A stretch of 64,000 nucleotides of DNA from Plantago major (taxonomy: Eukaryota; Streptophyta; Magnoliopsida; Lamiales; Plantaginaceae), in NCBI GenBank assembly GCA_026545765.1, contig CM048844.1, forward strand, positions 62,981,035 through 63,045,034, read 5' to 3'. The notes beneath the pieces were generated by a model. It saw only the letters and a program-made list of their open reading frames with translations. It made no database searches and had not been told where the DNA came from. How positions within the stretch are numbered: position 1 is the stretch's first letter; each line of letters opens with the position of its first letter. Both the position numbers and the translations under genes were made by a program. Positions 1 to 10,965 of this stretch are shown in pieces.

Positions 1-1246
1 AGGGTGCATAACAACCTCCAGAAGAACTTTGAATCACTCTCTGAAGCTTATGCTATCATGAGTCAGTCATTCATGACTAAGGGGGAAGGAGAGATGCCTC
101 AGAAAGGCAGAGGAAGAAAAAGAAAACAATCAAATCTCCCCTCCTCAAGTCAACTAGTCATTAAGGACACCACTGGAGACACCCCTGCTGAAGAAGTTGT
201 TCCAGATCAACCAAATGTAAAGTCGAGAAGTATGGTCACTAGGGGAACCAAGTCCCTTAGGATCTCAGATGGGAACAACTAGAAAGCTTCTGAAGAAGAA
301 AATCAAGAAGAAGGTGACGTAAGAGGTCAAGAGAGCTGCAAGCCTCACAACTGGAACATCAATGATGATGATGAGGATGAATTTGATACTGATGAACATC
401 CACTTCACAAAAGAAGAAGGCAAGCAAGCCCCTTACAACCTCATCTGGCAGCAAGGCCATTAGCAGCCAGAACCCCTGGAAATACCAAGTCAATTCAAGG
501 GACTTCCACCAAAGACAAATTTCAAGGCAGAAGAAAGAGTCACAGGATCTCATCGGAAGGGCACCCAATGTAGAAGGCTAGAAGGGATATTCGGCCAAGA
601 GCAAACAAAGAAACTCATCAAGAAAAGCCAACTGATGCCCACATTGAGTATGTGAAGACCATTAATGAAGAGTCTTCATATAGGTGCATTCTGAACAAGA
701 AAGGGTATTGGATTCTGGAACTGCAACATCTACTTGTCAATGATAAGTTTCCAACTCCCATCTTCAACCAGATCCTAAAATGGAGTGAAGGCAAGCCAAA
801 TTTGCTAAAACATGAGCACCTTCATGCCTGGCTAAACTTTGAGGTTGAAAAGAGAAATGATGCCAGAAAGATGGACCTTTCTTTTCCTTGTCCTTACCCC
901 AAGCCAGAAGATGTGCACAAGACAAGAAAACTGGATGGTAGCTACAAGCGTAATGCTAGGTGTTCATCCCTATGAGTCATTCTACATGACAAAGGATGAA
1001 TATCTGTATGATATTCACTATCTGGAAGAAATATACAAGTATTTCAACCTATCTGAACTGCAAGTAGACCATGCCTGGGTCAGGGGAAAATACTACTGGG
1101 TCAAACACTTTCTGAAGAAAAACTACAATCTTGGCAAGAGTTACCATGAAATTTGTATCTTATCCAGAAAGACAGAACTTTCTGTCAGACGGATACTTTA
1201 TGACTATGTCCAAGAATGCAGAAAAGTGGATGATTATGTCAACTAA
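1..1246 (+). pseudogene. Env-like ORF C-terminus of element A, broken
   Basis: One frame runs from the window edge to about 955, interrupted by TAG at 280-282 and TAG at 571-573. It then shifts +1 and continues to TAA at 1244-1246. The first part is a Lys/Arg/Ser-rich low-complexity stretch with MTKGEGEM, matching MTKGERM in copy B. The last 200 residues form a compact conserved block (YRCILNKKGYWILELQHLL, then a WLNFEVEKR motif and an HAW...GKYYWVKHF motif) shared with 56289-56915. Function is unknown. In Sireviruses this post-pol position holds the so-called env-like ORF. I see no signal peptide or membrane segment in this piece. The stops and frameshift mark it as non-functional here. Confidence 0.75.
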
Positions 1247-1640
1247 TCCAGAAAGGGTGCTGAAGAACTTGAGGTTTCTGAACCTAAGTTAATTTTTTGA
1301 AGACTTGAAGACTAGTATCTTAGAATGTTTACTTGGAGCTTGGACTCTCCTGTTGTTCTAATTTACTTAGTTTGTTTTGTTACTTTTTGTAATCTTGCTG
1401 ACAGTTTCTAATTTTCTCTATCCGTTCTTATTCTGTAATCTGTACCTATCTGAAGATCATACTCTCAGAAACACTCTAATAGATGACAACTTATCAGCAA
1501 AGGTCACTTCTTGTGATTTGGTTGATGTTTACTTTCTGCACTTAATTCAACTAAAATTATTGTTTTCTCTTCCAGGATTACAACTTTGTAATAGGACTTT
1601 GAAAGATAGTCATGGATGACTGATCAAAAAGGGGGAAATT
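1247..1640 (+). other. 3' untranslated region and polypurine tract of element A
   Basis: No supported gene. The tract aaaaagggggaaatt (1626-1640) directly abuts the LTR start TGTTAGG at 1641, the arrangement expected for priming plus-strand DNA synthesis. In copy B the same site is shortened to aaaaggaaat. Confidence 0.75.
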
Positions 1641-3068
1641 TGTTAGGAATATCTGTTAGTATTTTGATCATTCATCACGTGTTCCTATCTTAGCCAGAAA
1701 GGTGATTAAGTACTCTTGGTTCACTTGAACATTGTAAAAGAGGAAATCACTGAGTATAATTAGTCTAGTAAATCTTGTATTAGGATTATAGGTCTCTGAG
1801 TGTAATTTTTTATTTCAAGAAGACCATGAAGATCAATCCTAGCAATGGAGCTTTTCTGAAGATTACAAGACCGGAGATTGCACAAGATTTATGAAGACAC
1901 CAAGGTTTAGTCTCACTCGAAAAGACTATGTCCTTAATCCTTTCTTAAGTACATTTAGTTACTTTTGGAACATGATTCTGGAACATATGACATCATGAGT
2001 ATGGAGCATGCAAGCCATCAGAAAGGCTAATGTATCCGTTGAAGACTACAGGACAAGAAATAGTACATGTGCATTAATTGCATCGGCAGAAAAGCCGCTA
2101 AAGCACAGTCCTCTCTGAGATATGAGACAAGGACTTCTGAGTACTCATTTCAAGATAAGTATAGACTAAATTTGAATTGTGTCTAACGGATAACATCCCA
2201 ACGACTCTCTAATTCATCTATAAATATCACACACTAAGATGCTGAGAAATACGACCAAAGAACGATCTAACTTGCAAACTTACAATCTAGCAAAGTATTC
2301 TCTCAAGCACTCTACTACCCTTTCTGAAAGCTTTCTGTTGCTTGAAGAATCACTAGTAGTTCTAAGTTGTCCTGAACCTTAACAAGAGATTGTTATTCGT
2401 AAAAGAGTTGAACTGTCAGATAACCTTTCTGAAGCTCATTCTCCAGAATGGACATCAATTACTTGGGTCAGTAAAGAGCAGATTGCCATACACTGAACAA
2501 GTGTATTAAGTAGTCTTGTTCTATTAGGCTCTCTGAAAACATAACTGAAAAGTTATACGAGAAACCTCTCTGACAAACCTTATAACCAACACCATCAAGG
2601 CGTGGAGTAGAGGAAGTACTTGATTTGGGAAATCAGGGAATAACTCCAAGGTTATCTGAGTAGAGGAAGTACTTAGCTCTAGGAGCTGGGGAATAACTCA
2701 GGGGGAACATTTGGTTGGGAACCAATTGTTTAAGAATCTTAGAATAGGATTTTTGTAAGGTGAACTCAATTATCTGTTCTAGTGAATTCTAGGTCTCAGA
2801 AAGACCGAAGTGGATTAGTTGGAGGATTACGCCACCTCCAGATACCACTATACTTGCTGTGTTATTTACCTTCAGATTTATCTTTCAAAGAAAGCACACA
2901 CACTTACTTATTGTTTCTGCACTTACCTATCTTAAAGTCTTCCGCGCTCTGAATTTAAGTATCAGAAACCCCCAGGTTTCTGAGAAACTGTGTTTATCGA
3001 CAAAAGTTTAAAAGACTATTCACCCCCCCCCCCTCGAGTCTTTTACTTTGCTGTTATCTGGACCAACA
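1641..3068 (+). repeat. 3' LTR of element A
   Basis: 1428 bp, starting TG and ending CA. A TATA-like box (tataaata, about 2219-2226) matches the position in B's LTRs. It carries a short minisatellite of units beginning gag-tagaggaagtacttg (about 2602-2705; two units, against three and four in B's LTRs), and near the end a C-tract followed by TCTTTTACTTTG. It keeps CAG/CTG triplets that are corrupted in parts of copy B, so it is a useful reference for that comparison. Confidence 0.9.
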
Positions 3069-3957
3069 AGTTGTCTGCCTTCTGGGCCTTTTCATGGCAT
3101 CTCAGGCTAGAGCCCGCCTTTCTAAACCTTCCTTAATGAAGAATGGCGGCCAGAGCATGAAATTTCAAGTATAAATAAGACCTCAGGGGTCTCATAATAC
3201 TACACCACTCATAAAGCAGCTCTCCTGAGAGAGAACCACTCCTCAGGGAAGTGAAACCCCAAAATCGCTAGCCGTCAGGCACCCAGAATGAAGAAACCCT
3301 AGAAGCAGCACGAAGACATCAGAGACTAAGCTTCTTCTTCTTCTTTTCTTTACTATTTTCGATTTCTATCGTAGAATACTACGGGTAGCTAACTTTCTCT
3401 TGTAAAGGCGAACCGCTGTAACTCTGCTTTCGCTACTTCTTTATATACCGTGATATATTAATGGAATAGATATTAGACGTAAATCGTGGTTATACAACTC
3501 TATACATCCTTCGTGGTGTGATGTTCTGCTGAGTGACACAGTAGTTTCATTGAACTGGGTAGGGGTACTCGTGCCGACTGCGCCGACTGCACCATAGTAT
3601 TATGCCCTGCTGTCGTTAGAGGTAATCGCATAGGATTTTAGGTAGGAAGTTGGTAGTAGCATAGCAGAGGGAGGTCGGGGATACTTTACACCTTCCCGCC
3701 ATCGATTTCATCTCATCAAATTATGGTTTACTACGATTCAATTAATCTGCCTGCAATCATTCTGTTTACATTCTGCATACAATTTACATATGTTATTTGC
3801 TTGTTCCTATGCTAAGTGTCCGTGGAGAACGACATCCCGAGTCAGCTTTCCGCTAAAAACTGTGGATTTGAGGACTTCCGACTTATAAATTTAATCTTGA
3901 TTCTATTTAGGAATTACATGTTCTACAACGAAAATCGAAATCTCTAAGTGCACATCA
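3069..3957 (+). repeat. 5' LTR of element E, 3' portion
   Basis: Homologous to 19620-19822 and, reversed, to 35958-36790. A TATA-like box (tataaata, 3170-3177) precedes a transcribed-looking region. The LTR ends gtgcacatca at 3957, just before the primer-binding-like site. The upstream part of this LTR is cut off by copia A. Confidence 0.82.
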
Positions 3958-3962
3958 AAATT

Positions 3963-3980
3963 TGGCAACGCTTCCGAGGA
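3963..3980 (+). other. Primer-binding-like site of element E
   Basis: TGGCAACGCTTCCGAGGA lies five bases after the LTR end. It resembles, but does not match, the tRNA-Asp type site used by Athila/Tat elements (TGGCGCCGTTGCCGGGGA from general knowledge), of which better versions occur at 42376 and 62633. It is either diverged or uses another primer. The stretch 3981-4250 holds leader sequence with no supported gene. Confidence 0.55.
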
Positions 3981-4371
3981 CACTTGACCACTCAAGCAAG
4001 TTTCGATCGTCCGAGATAAGTTGAAACCTTTCTTTCGCTATTAATTTACGCATTGTCTTTTAATTCGTATATCATACACCCAAAAAAATTATATATATCT
4101 TGTGGAAATCGATCTCCACAACAAAAAATCCAAAAATATTTTCTTTTCCGTATTAGTTTGTTTTATTATAAAAAATATCCAAAAACAAGTAATTTTAGAT
4201 TTCTGTTTATTATCTTTCTAGTATTTTCTATTCGTATCTGCAAAGGTTTGTTTGTTAGTCTTTATGCAAGGCAGGAGAAGCACGGGAACACTAGTAGTAC
4301 CGTTTAAGGACGGTAGAGATAAGCTTGAAAGGCAAAAATTGCCTACTACCATCCTGGAGTCATCTAGCAAC

Positions 4372-6766
4372 ATGAGTGGAGAGGAAAACAGCAACGACAA
4401 TCCATCTGGGAATGTCGCAACTTCTGAACTTGAGCAACTGCTTAAGATTCAACTGGATATCCAAGCTCAGAGAGAAGAGTTGGAACATGAGAGGCTAAGG
4501 ATAGCCGAGGAAAGATTGAGGTTAGATGAGAACCGAAGAAGGGATAACTACGCAAGGGTGGAACTGGTGGACAAAGACGACAGACCCATGCGCGATTATG
4601 TTATGCCAAGGCTTACATAGCATGCCTCGAGCATCTATCTGGAAAGGATCGCAAGAGAATATGATCTGAAAGGAACTCATCTGAACCAACTACCACACTT
4701 CTACAGGAACCCAACTGAGGATCCGATGCACTTTATGAGGGAGTTATACGCAATAGTTGGAGGTATGCCATTGAAGGCGCTCACGGAATGTCAACTTAGA
4801 AGAAGGGTTTTCCCTAGTTGCCTTAAGGACATGGCAAAGAACTGGCTTATCTTGCTACAGCCAGGCAGCTTGACTACATGGGACGAGGTTGAGAGTTCAC
4901 TATTTTATGTACAGTGTTACATCAACAGTTAACTTAATATCTGTTTTGTGTATTGCAGGGCTTTTATGTAATACTGCATTTCCTTCACTAATCTTTAACC
5001 TAGTTCGACAGTTGTGATTTATTGGTGTAAACAGGCTGTAGATTTCGAAGATTGAGAAGAAACAAAGGAGCTCAACTTAGCTTGGAGTATTTAAGGAAAC
5101 AGATCAAAAGAAGAGATTCTGGAAGAATAAAATCTTGGGCTGAACAAGTGAAGATATGATAAGCATGGAAAGGAAATTCTGGAAGATCTGTCCTTGAGTG
5201 AAGAACGACACTATATATACAAGATCAAGGATAGACGCAAAGTAACGAGAACAAAGTACTTACTCTCAAAGATATATTCAAAGTTACTTTGTAATTTACT
5301 AGACTTTGCGGTTAGCTTTTAATAGGGATAAGTTTCTCGATTATCTAGAGTTGGTCTAGATCTGTCAACCACAGAATAGGTAGCACTATTCTAAGTTGTT
5401 TAGTTTTTGAAGTTCAAGGTTTCGACTTGTGAAACCTTAAATCTTATTTTCATAAATTCACTTAATCAATATAGTGAATATTTGCTCGACTGGTATTTCA
5501 TATACCAGTTAAGTTATTAAACAAACAACTCTGTGTTCTTTATATTTATTTTCCGCTGCTTTTAGAGTTTTCTGTTTACCTATTCGTCAATCTCTGTTAC
5601 ACCAACTGTTGACTCAACATTGATATCAACAGTATGGTTACAACAAGTTAGAGTACAACAGTTCAGAAAAACATCTTTGTATTTGTCAGATTATTCCGCT
5701 GTGTTTGTTTTTCTATTTGAGGGTTAGTTGTTACATTAACAGTTATAATTGTTGATATCAACTATTGTGGGAATACAGTTTAGTACAAAGTTCTGGTCCT
5801 TATATTCTTTCAGAGGTTTTTAATAAGTTTATGCTCAGATATTTCCCATTGAAGAAGACATCCGACCTGAAGAGCCAAATCCAAAACTTCAACCAATTTG
5901 ACGGAGAAACCTTTCACGAAGCGTGGGAAAGATATAAGGATCTACTTGACAGATGCCCAATGCACTCTTACGCGTTGTTTGACAAAGTCAACAACTTTTA
6001 CAAGGGAATTGACTCTATCAGCCAAGCACTCATCGATGGAGAATGTCAAGAAAACCTATTAGACGCACCCCCGAGAAGGATTTGGGAGGTGTGCGAGAAC
6101 CTTAGTGAGAACTCTATGCAGAAAGGACGAGGAAGAAGGGTGGCTACTCAGGAGGTCAGAGCAATCAAGGAAACTCCTTGGAAATAGAGAATTGAAGCCA
6201 TAGAGATGAGGATGGGAAGGAAGGAAGCTGTGAATGAAGAACCGGAGGAACCAACACAACTTGTAGAGGCACACTACATGCAAGAGTCAAGGAAATGGAG
6301 ACCAAGAAACCAACCGGTAAACAGCTTTATCCCCCAACACCCTCTCTTATCTTACCGTTCTGGACCTAGCTTGAACCCACCCGAAATACCACCCAGACCG
6401 CCCACTATGGCACCAGTTCCCGCACCACCACTAAAGCCGTCGCAAAACCTGCTCAAACTATCCTCCATGGAAGAAAAGATAGATACTATAATGAAGGAAA
6501 TGGGAGATATCGGGAAATTTGTGAAGCAGCAAGGTGTGTTTACCGCGAGGACCAATTCATTTATCACCAAGGCTGAGGATAACTTCAGAAGAACCGATAA
6601 CACCTTGAGAGGAATGGAACTAAAGATTAGTCAAATCTCCAAGGAAGTAGGGGAACTGCAACAGAACAAAGACAAGTTGCTGGGTCACACCGAGAAAGCC
6701 AGGATGATCATTGAAGCTACCAAGGTAATAGGAATCGGAGGAGAAAACCGTGTTGCATCTGAATGA
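4372..6766 (+). pseudogene. gag of element E, split by a solo LTR and carrying internal stops
   Basis: Frame from ATG 4372 (an in-frame ATG at 4264 is also possible). It begins with a charged helix (KIQLDIQAQREELEHERL), then a gypsy gag core: RNPTEDPMHFMRELYAIV before the insertion and NKFMLRYFPLKKTSDLKSQ plus GETFHEAWERYKDLLDRCP after it. The C-terminal half is proline-rich followed by a coiled coil (KIDTIMKEMGDIGKFVKQQ). The gag core is of the Retrotrans_gag type that builds the particle. The 923-bp insertion at 4890-5812 leaves the same frame on both sides. In-frame stops are TAG 4618-4620, TAG 6185-6187 and TGA 6764-6766; the first two fit C-to-T change of CAG. No zinc knuckle was seen. 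Confidence 0.78.
4890..5812 (+). mobile_element. Solo LTR (923 bp) inserted in gag of element E
   Basis: Starts TGAGAGTTCACTATT and ends TATATTCTTTCA, flanked by the exact 5-bp duplication GAGGT (4885-4889 and 5813-5817). Removing one GAGGT plus the insert leaves the gag frame continuous. A TATA-like run (cactatatatac, about 5209-5220) lies inside. No internal coding region, primer site or second LTR is present, so this is a solo LTR left by LTR-LTR recombination. It carries a near-direct repeat (tgttacatcaacagtta at 4915 and tgttacattaacagtta near 5734) and tgttgatatcaac palindromes. The superfamily is uncertain; the 5-bp duplication fits copia or gypsy. Confidence 0.88.
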
Positions 6767-6831
6767 TGGAACCCCGAAGGGACGTAAGGTAAAGGCCTCA
6801 AACCTTCTCCTACAGCATTCGGGTGAGACAT

Positions 6832-7689
6832 AGACTCTCCTGCCGAAGAAGAAAGGGTCAAACCAATCTTGTCAAAGAAACCCGACCCCGGAGCTTTCAA
6901 CATATATGTCGTCATCAAAGGGAAAACAGCCACCGGAACCCTGGATCTAGGAGCGAGCATTAATATGATGCCACTCGTTGTCTATAAGAAACTCAACTTA
7001 GCGGTAATGGTGGAAGCTAAAACAGGCAAACTGGTCGGCGACGGCTCTACTACAACTGCATGTGGCAAGATACATAATGTGATTACTAAACTGGAGGGGC
7101 TCGATATTCTTGTGGATTATCTCATCGTGGATTGTGAAGACCCGGAAAATGATACCATGCTTCTGGGAAGACCGTTTATGGCCACCACCAACACAATCAT
7201 TAACGTGGCAAGAAGGGAGATTTCGATAAATATATCGAATCACCGGATAGTAATGGGGATTTCAAGCGAGACTTTGGAGTAAGCAAAGGCGGGGAGGATC
7301 AATTTCGCCACAGGAAACTGGTGGATGGACATTGAAGAAGAATTGGTGGTTCATTTGGAAGAATTGCTAGCACCGACGAATCTGTTCAAGAAATACTAGG
7401 AGACAGAAGAGGAATCAAATGAAAATACGCTACCATCGATCCCTGATGAGTTCTTTGGGTCGGAGGACGATAACTGGAACTGCGGATCCGCTGAGGGCAA
7501 CGGTGAATGGGATATTCTAAGGGAGACCAACGACTACCTAGAATTCACTTTCCATATCCACAAAGACCCGGAGCTAGATGAGATCGAGGAAGAAGAAATG
7601 AAACGTTGGATAGAAGATTCGAGCTACGCAACAAAAGAATGGATGGACAAGTGCTTCAACGGGATCAAGGGTTTAAACCTCGACACATA
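6832..7689 (+). pseudogene. Retroviral-type aspartic protease and acidic tail of element E
   Basis: The open frame 6869-7282 contains the protease active-site motif LDLGASINMMP, the Athila-type variant in which the usual D-S/T-G is D-L-G. Further on are a second conserved strand (NDTMLLGRPFMATTNTIINV) and IVDCED. It continues the frame of gag after several stops (TGA 6764, TAA about 6788, TGA about 6824). A further open stretch in another frame (about 7441-7689) encodes an acidic tail with FFGSEDDNWN and ELDEIEEEEMKRWIED, ending at a TAA. The protease would process Gag. No pol follows: the next recognisable sequence is the gaggcaacccaagg stretch of the 3' non-coding region. Confidence 0.78.
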
Positions 7690-8763
7690 AGCCATCATGA
7701 AAACAGGGGTCGATCTATAAGACTTAAAACAAGCTCTTCTTAGAGGCAACCCAAGGTCACGTTTAATTTACGCACTTGCATTCACGTTTCGTTTCGTTTT
7801 TTGTTTTTCTCTTTTTCCGCACCAAAAAAATCTTTTCAAAAAACTTTTTCATTTTCTTCATTTATTAATCTAGAGTCATAGTTGCATTTCAAAAACAAAA
7901 AATCAAATAAGAATCGAAACTATGTGGCTCACCGCACTCGAAGGAGCAGTGAGGCTGCGGTTGCCAGTTGACCGCAGTGAGCTGTGTGCAGCTCACTCTC
8001 CTCCTTTTAAATCCCCAATTCAATTTTCTTCCCCCCCCCCCCCCCCCTTCATTTTTCTTCCAAACTCTTCACAAACTTCACATTATGCACTTACCCATTG
8101 CATTCTTATCTTATACATCCATCAACAACATCAAGTAAGTGATCTCTACTCTTGTAGATCTCAATTTCATCTTCATTATCAAGTTTAAATCCTTAAACTC
8201 TTTGCTTGCACTTTCTTCATGCTTCTTTGGTACTTTGCAATTATATGCTTCATGTGATTGATATGGGTGTTAATTGTTGATGAGAATACATGCTTACTAG
8301 TAGAGCTTAATATGTTATCACTTGTCTTGGTAGAGATATGGCAATTTGTTAGAGAAATTGAGAGTTTTTGTTCATGCTCACCAAGTGTTTGATGAAATGT
8401 CTCAAGGAAACAAATTCTCTTAATGACTTATTTCTCTTTCGATCACATGCTCGTATGGTTTTTACTTGATGATTTATGATTAGGAAACATAATTGCTAAG
8501 TCATATGCTCATTGGAATGATTCTACATTTGCACTTTGCTCTCTAAACTTGATACTTGACACCTTGTGAAAGTGAGCTTATGTGATTAATTCTCGTATCG
8601 TTTTAGAGAAGCTATTGATCTTGTTACAAGCTAAGACTTGATATGCATGATGTGCCAAACACTAGGTTTGGGGGAGAAGAAACCCCATGGGATTTGCATG
8701 CTAGCCTTGGATTTGATTTAGCTCCAAACATGCTATCTCACACACTTTTTTAACCTAGGTACC
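7690..8763 (+). other. Non-coding 3' region of element E with palindromic GC motif and poly-C tract
   Basis: No convincing gene. It contains a conserved gaggcaacccaagg stretch (7742-7757), also found reversed in E' near 41370. A GC motif cluster (about 7925-7985) includes gaccgcagtgagc, which recurs in LTR G. A run of about 18 C sits near 8031-8047. The region 8190-8640 is AT-rich with no structure I can name. A ggtttgggggaga purine run occurs near 8665. Confidence 0.6.
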
Positions 8764-9085
8764 ATGAAGAAAACACAAGTGGGAGAATCAAGCAAGAAAA
8801 GGGGAAGGCCTGGAAGAGTGCTACTCGTCCTTCGCTCTCGAAGGAAGCCCAGTCATGGTTGGAAGCGAACAAAAATCGAGGGGCAGTCCCCAAAAGGAAG
8901 ATCCAAATCAATTTCCCCTCAAGACAGAATTTCACTTTGATGCTCACTCAACTAGATGCCCAAGGGTGGGGACCTTTCACCACCTGCCTTGAGGGTTACA
9001 ACCTCAACATAGTCAGGGAATTCTATGCGGAGTTCTTCCAACTTGAAGTAGATGACCTGGATGAGGTGAGCGAGTTGCCTCCTAT
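8764..9085 (+). pseudogene. Element E 3' ORF, first half (plant transposon protein-like), cut by the CACTA element
   Basis: ATG 8764 opens a Lys/Arg-rich N-terminus (ESSKKRGRPGR), which shifts frame near 8855. The frame open from there to 9085 reads INFPSRQNFTLMLTQLDAQG, then WGPFTTCLEG and VREFYAEFFQLEVDDLDEV. The REFY block followed by a strand leading to I-R-G is typical of the 'putative plant transposon protein' domain found in gypsy 3' ORFs; this is recognised by pattern only. The CACTA element splits the ORF at 9086 and the sequence resumes at 17064. The homologous region in E' is 40417-41093 on the minus strand. Confidence 0.65.
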
Positions 9086-9370
9086 CACTACAAGAATTCT
9101 ATTGTAACGGGAATCCGTCGCACCTTAGCGACGAATCGCTAAGGGTAATCCGTCGCTACCCGTAGCGACGGATAAAAGTAATCCGTCGCTCTGTTAGTGA
9201 CGGATTACTTTTATCCGTCGCTATTGTATGGACTTTTAATATAAAAAAAAAATTAAAAACGTTACGACGGATAAAATTATCCATCGCGAACAGAGCGACG
9301 GATAATATTATCCGTCGTAAAAAATAAATTGTTACCGACTGATAGATTATCCGTCGCCCCAAAACAGTAG
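9086..9370 (+). repeat. CACTA left terminal inverted repeat and subterminal motif array
   Basis: After CACTACAA, ATCCGTCGC and its complement GCGACGGAT recur about ten times in both orientations (for example 9108, 9128, 9155, 9181, 9212, 9267, 9293, 9311, 9349), often as back-to-back pairs that could fold. This matches the subterminal repeats of CACTA elements that serve as TNPA-binding sites. Confidence 0.88.
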
Positions 9371-10280
9371 AAATCGGGGCAGAAGCCCATGTCCACCATT
9401 TTTGCTTCTGCTTCATTTCTTCCTCCTCTCTTCTCCTCTTTCGTTTTTCTCCATTTTTCGGGCAAAACTCCACCATTCCGGCCAATCTTGGTATCAATTC
9501 GAAGCTCGTGGGATAAGGAGCTTGGGTGGTCGATCAATTTCTTCCTTCTTCGGCTATTTTTACCGCAATTTGAAGGTAATAGGCTAAACCCTAACTATTC
9601 TAAATTTGGGATTTTTGATAATTTTGATCAATTGTATGTTTGTAAACAATTATCGTAGCTAGTATATGTTATATGAAGTAGTGGGTTAAGCTTGGGGTTG
9701 TTAATTGATTGATTTTGTTGTGAAATTAATTTAGTGTTTGATGTTTGATTGATTAAGCATGGAAAATCATGTTTGATGTTTAATTGATTAAGCTTGATTT
9801 TCATGTTTGATGTTTTTGTATATGTATTTTGAAACCCTAATTTTTTGATAAATTTGGAAATTTTATTAATTTTGACTATTTTAATGTTAAGTATATATAT
9901 CAAATTAGTATTACTAGTTAATTAGTATAATGTTAAGATTTAGTAAATTAACTTTGAGATTGCTATCACTTAGATTGTTAATTAGTATAATGTTAAATAG
10001 TTTTGATTTGATAAATTCGTATATGTACTAGAACGAGGATTTAGTTAAGTGTTTTGAGCGACGGATAATATGTTGATTATATTAACGTGTAATTTATAAT
10101 TTATAACTCGTAGTAGTAAAACACTTAATAATTTTGTAACATATTGAACACTTAATAATTAATTTATAAGGAACGTATAATAATTAACAATTAATCTCTA
10201 CAATCTTCTTATCCGAATTGGAATCGATCGAATATATTAAATACGATCTAATCAATTGGAACAGGTTAAAAAAGTATACA
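9371..10280 (+). other. CACTA 5' untranslated and promoter region
   Basis: AT-rich and without a supported gene. It holds imperfect local repeats around 9720-9800 (gtttgatgtttgattgattaagc, repeated with variation) and 9905-10000 (ttagtataatgttaa twice). An open frame at 9389-9658 is low-complexity and has no recognisable domain. Confidence 0.5.
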
Positions 10281-10696
10281 ATGAATTCCGACCGTTCATG
10301 GATGTACGATCGTACGGCGGTAAATGGCAGAGTTTCTAGGAGTTTTGTAGAAGGGGTTAAAGGTTTCATCTCGTTTACCATGGGATGTCCGGCTTGTGCA
10401 ACTGGGGGTTGATAAAGTGTCCTTGCACATTGAAAACCTGCAGAAACAAGCAATTTATGACTCCTACAGCAGTATTCGAGCACTTGCGACGTTATGGATT
10501 CATGCCTGAGTATCATGTATGGATTCATCACGGTGAGGAAGCACCGTCCATGGCATACCTCCAATGGAGGGAGAGGCGGGGTTTGAGGCCGCCTATTGAG
10601 TACGTTTTTGGTTGTCGGAACATGTGCATGGTGTATTGGGAGGAGGATGTAGATCTGTTGGAATGCAAGTTACGTAGTGCGAGGCGTCACAAGTGA
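10281..10696 (+). pseudogene. Duplicated transposase-associated domain, truncated
   Basis: ATG 10281 gives MNSDRSWMYDRTAVNGRVSR, the conserved start of the plant transposase-associated domain (pattern of PF13963). After a frameshift near 10405 it continues with LIKCPCTLKTCRNKQFMTPT and YHVWIHHGEE. The same domain begins intact at 10966 (MNTDRSWMYCRTLNGRVQ). This is therefore a partial tandem duplicate of the TNPD N-terminus, followed by unrelated sequence up to 10696. 10697-10965 shows no gene; taatgccgta and ataacttatattac repeats occur there. Confidence 0.75.
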
Positions 10697-10965
10697 TGAG
10701 GAGAGGGCTGCAAGAGAAAGAATCATTTGATAATCCGTTTTGTCTCTAGGCTTGTATAACTAGTAATCATTAGTTGATATATGAAAGCAAACATTATGGT
10801 AAAATTGAAGCTAATGTAACTTATATTATGTAATGCCGTAACAATTGATGTTGAAGCTAATATAACTTATATTACGTAGCAATTGATTGAAATTGATTTA
10901 TTATCGTAAATGATAGACCTCGATCTAATGAATTCAAATGTGTCAGGTTATTATCTAATTATTCA

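Larger units (their letters stand above)
1..3068 (+). mobile_element. Element A: 3' end of a Sirevirus-like Ty1/copia retrotransposon (partial)
   Basis: The 5' part lies outside the window. What remains is the end of a post-pol (env-like) ORF, a short 3' untranslated stretch, a polypurine tract and a complete 3' LTR. Assignment rests on similarity to the complete copy B (43062-58978): the C-terminal protein domain, the LTR text (start TGTTAGGAATATCTG, end TATCTGGACCAACA) and the polypurine tract are recognisably the same family. A sits inside the 5' LTR of gypsy element E, whose sequence resumes at 3069. The first flanking bases, AGTTG, would be the target duplication, but the partner is not visible. 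Confidence 0.88.

Noticed and set aside
9389-9658. Open frames in the CACTA 5' region
   Set aside because: Low-complexity Phe/Ser/Leu-rich translations of pyrimidine-rich DNA, with no homology to TNPA or TNPD.
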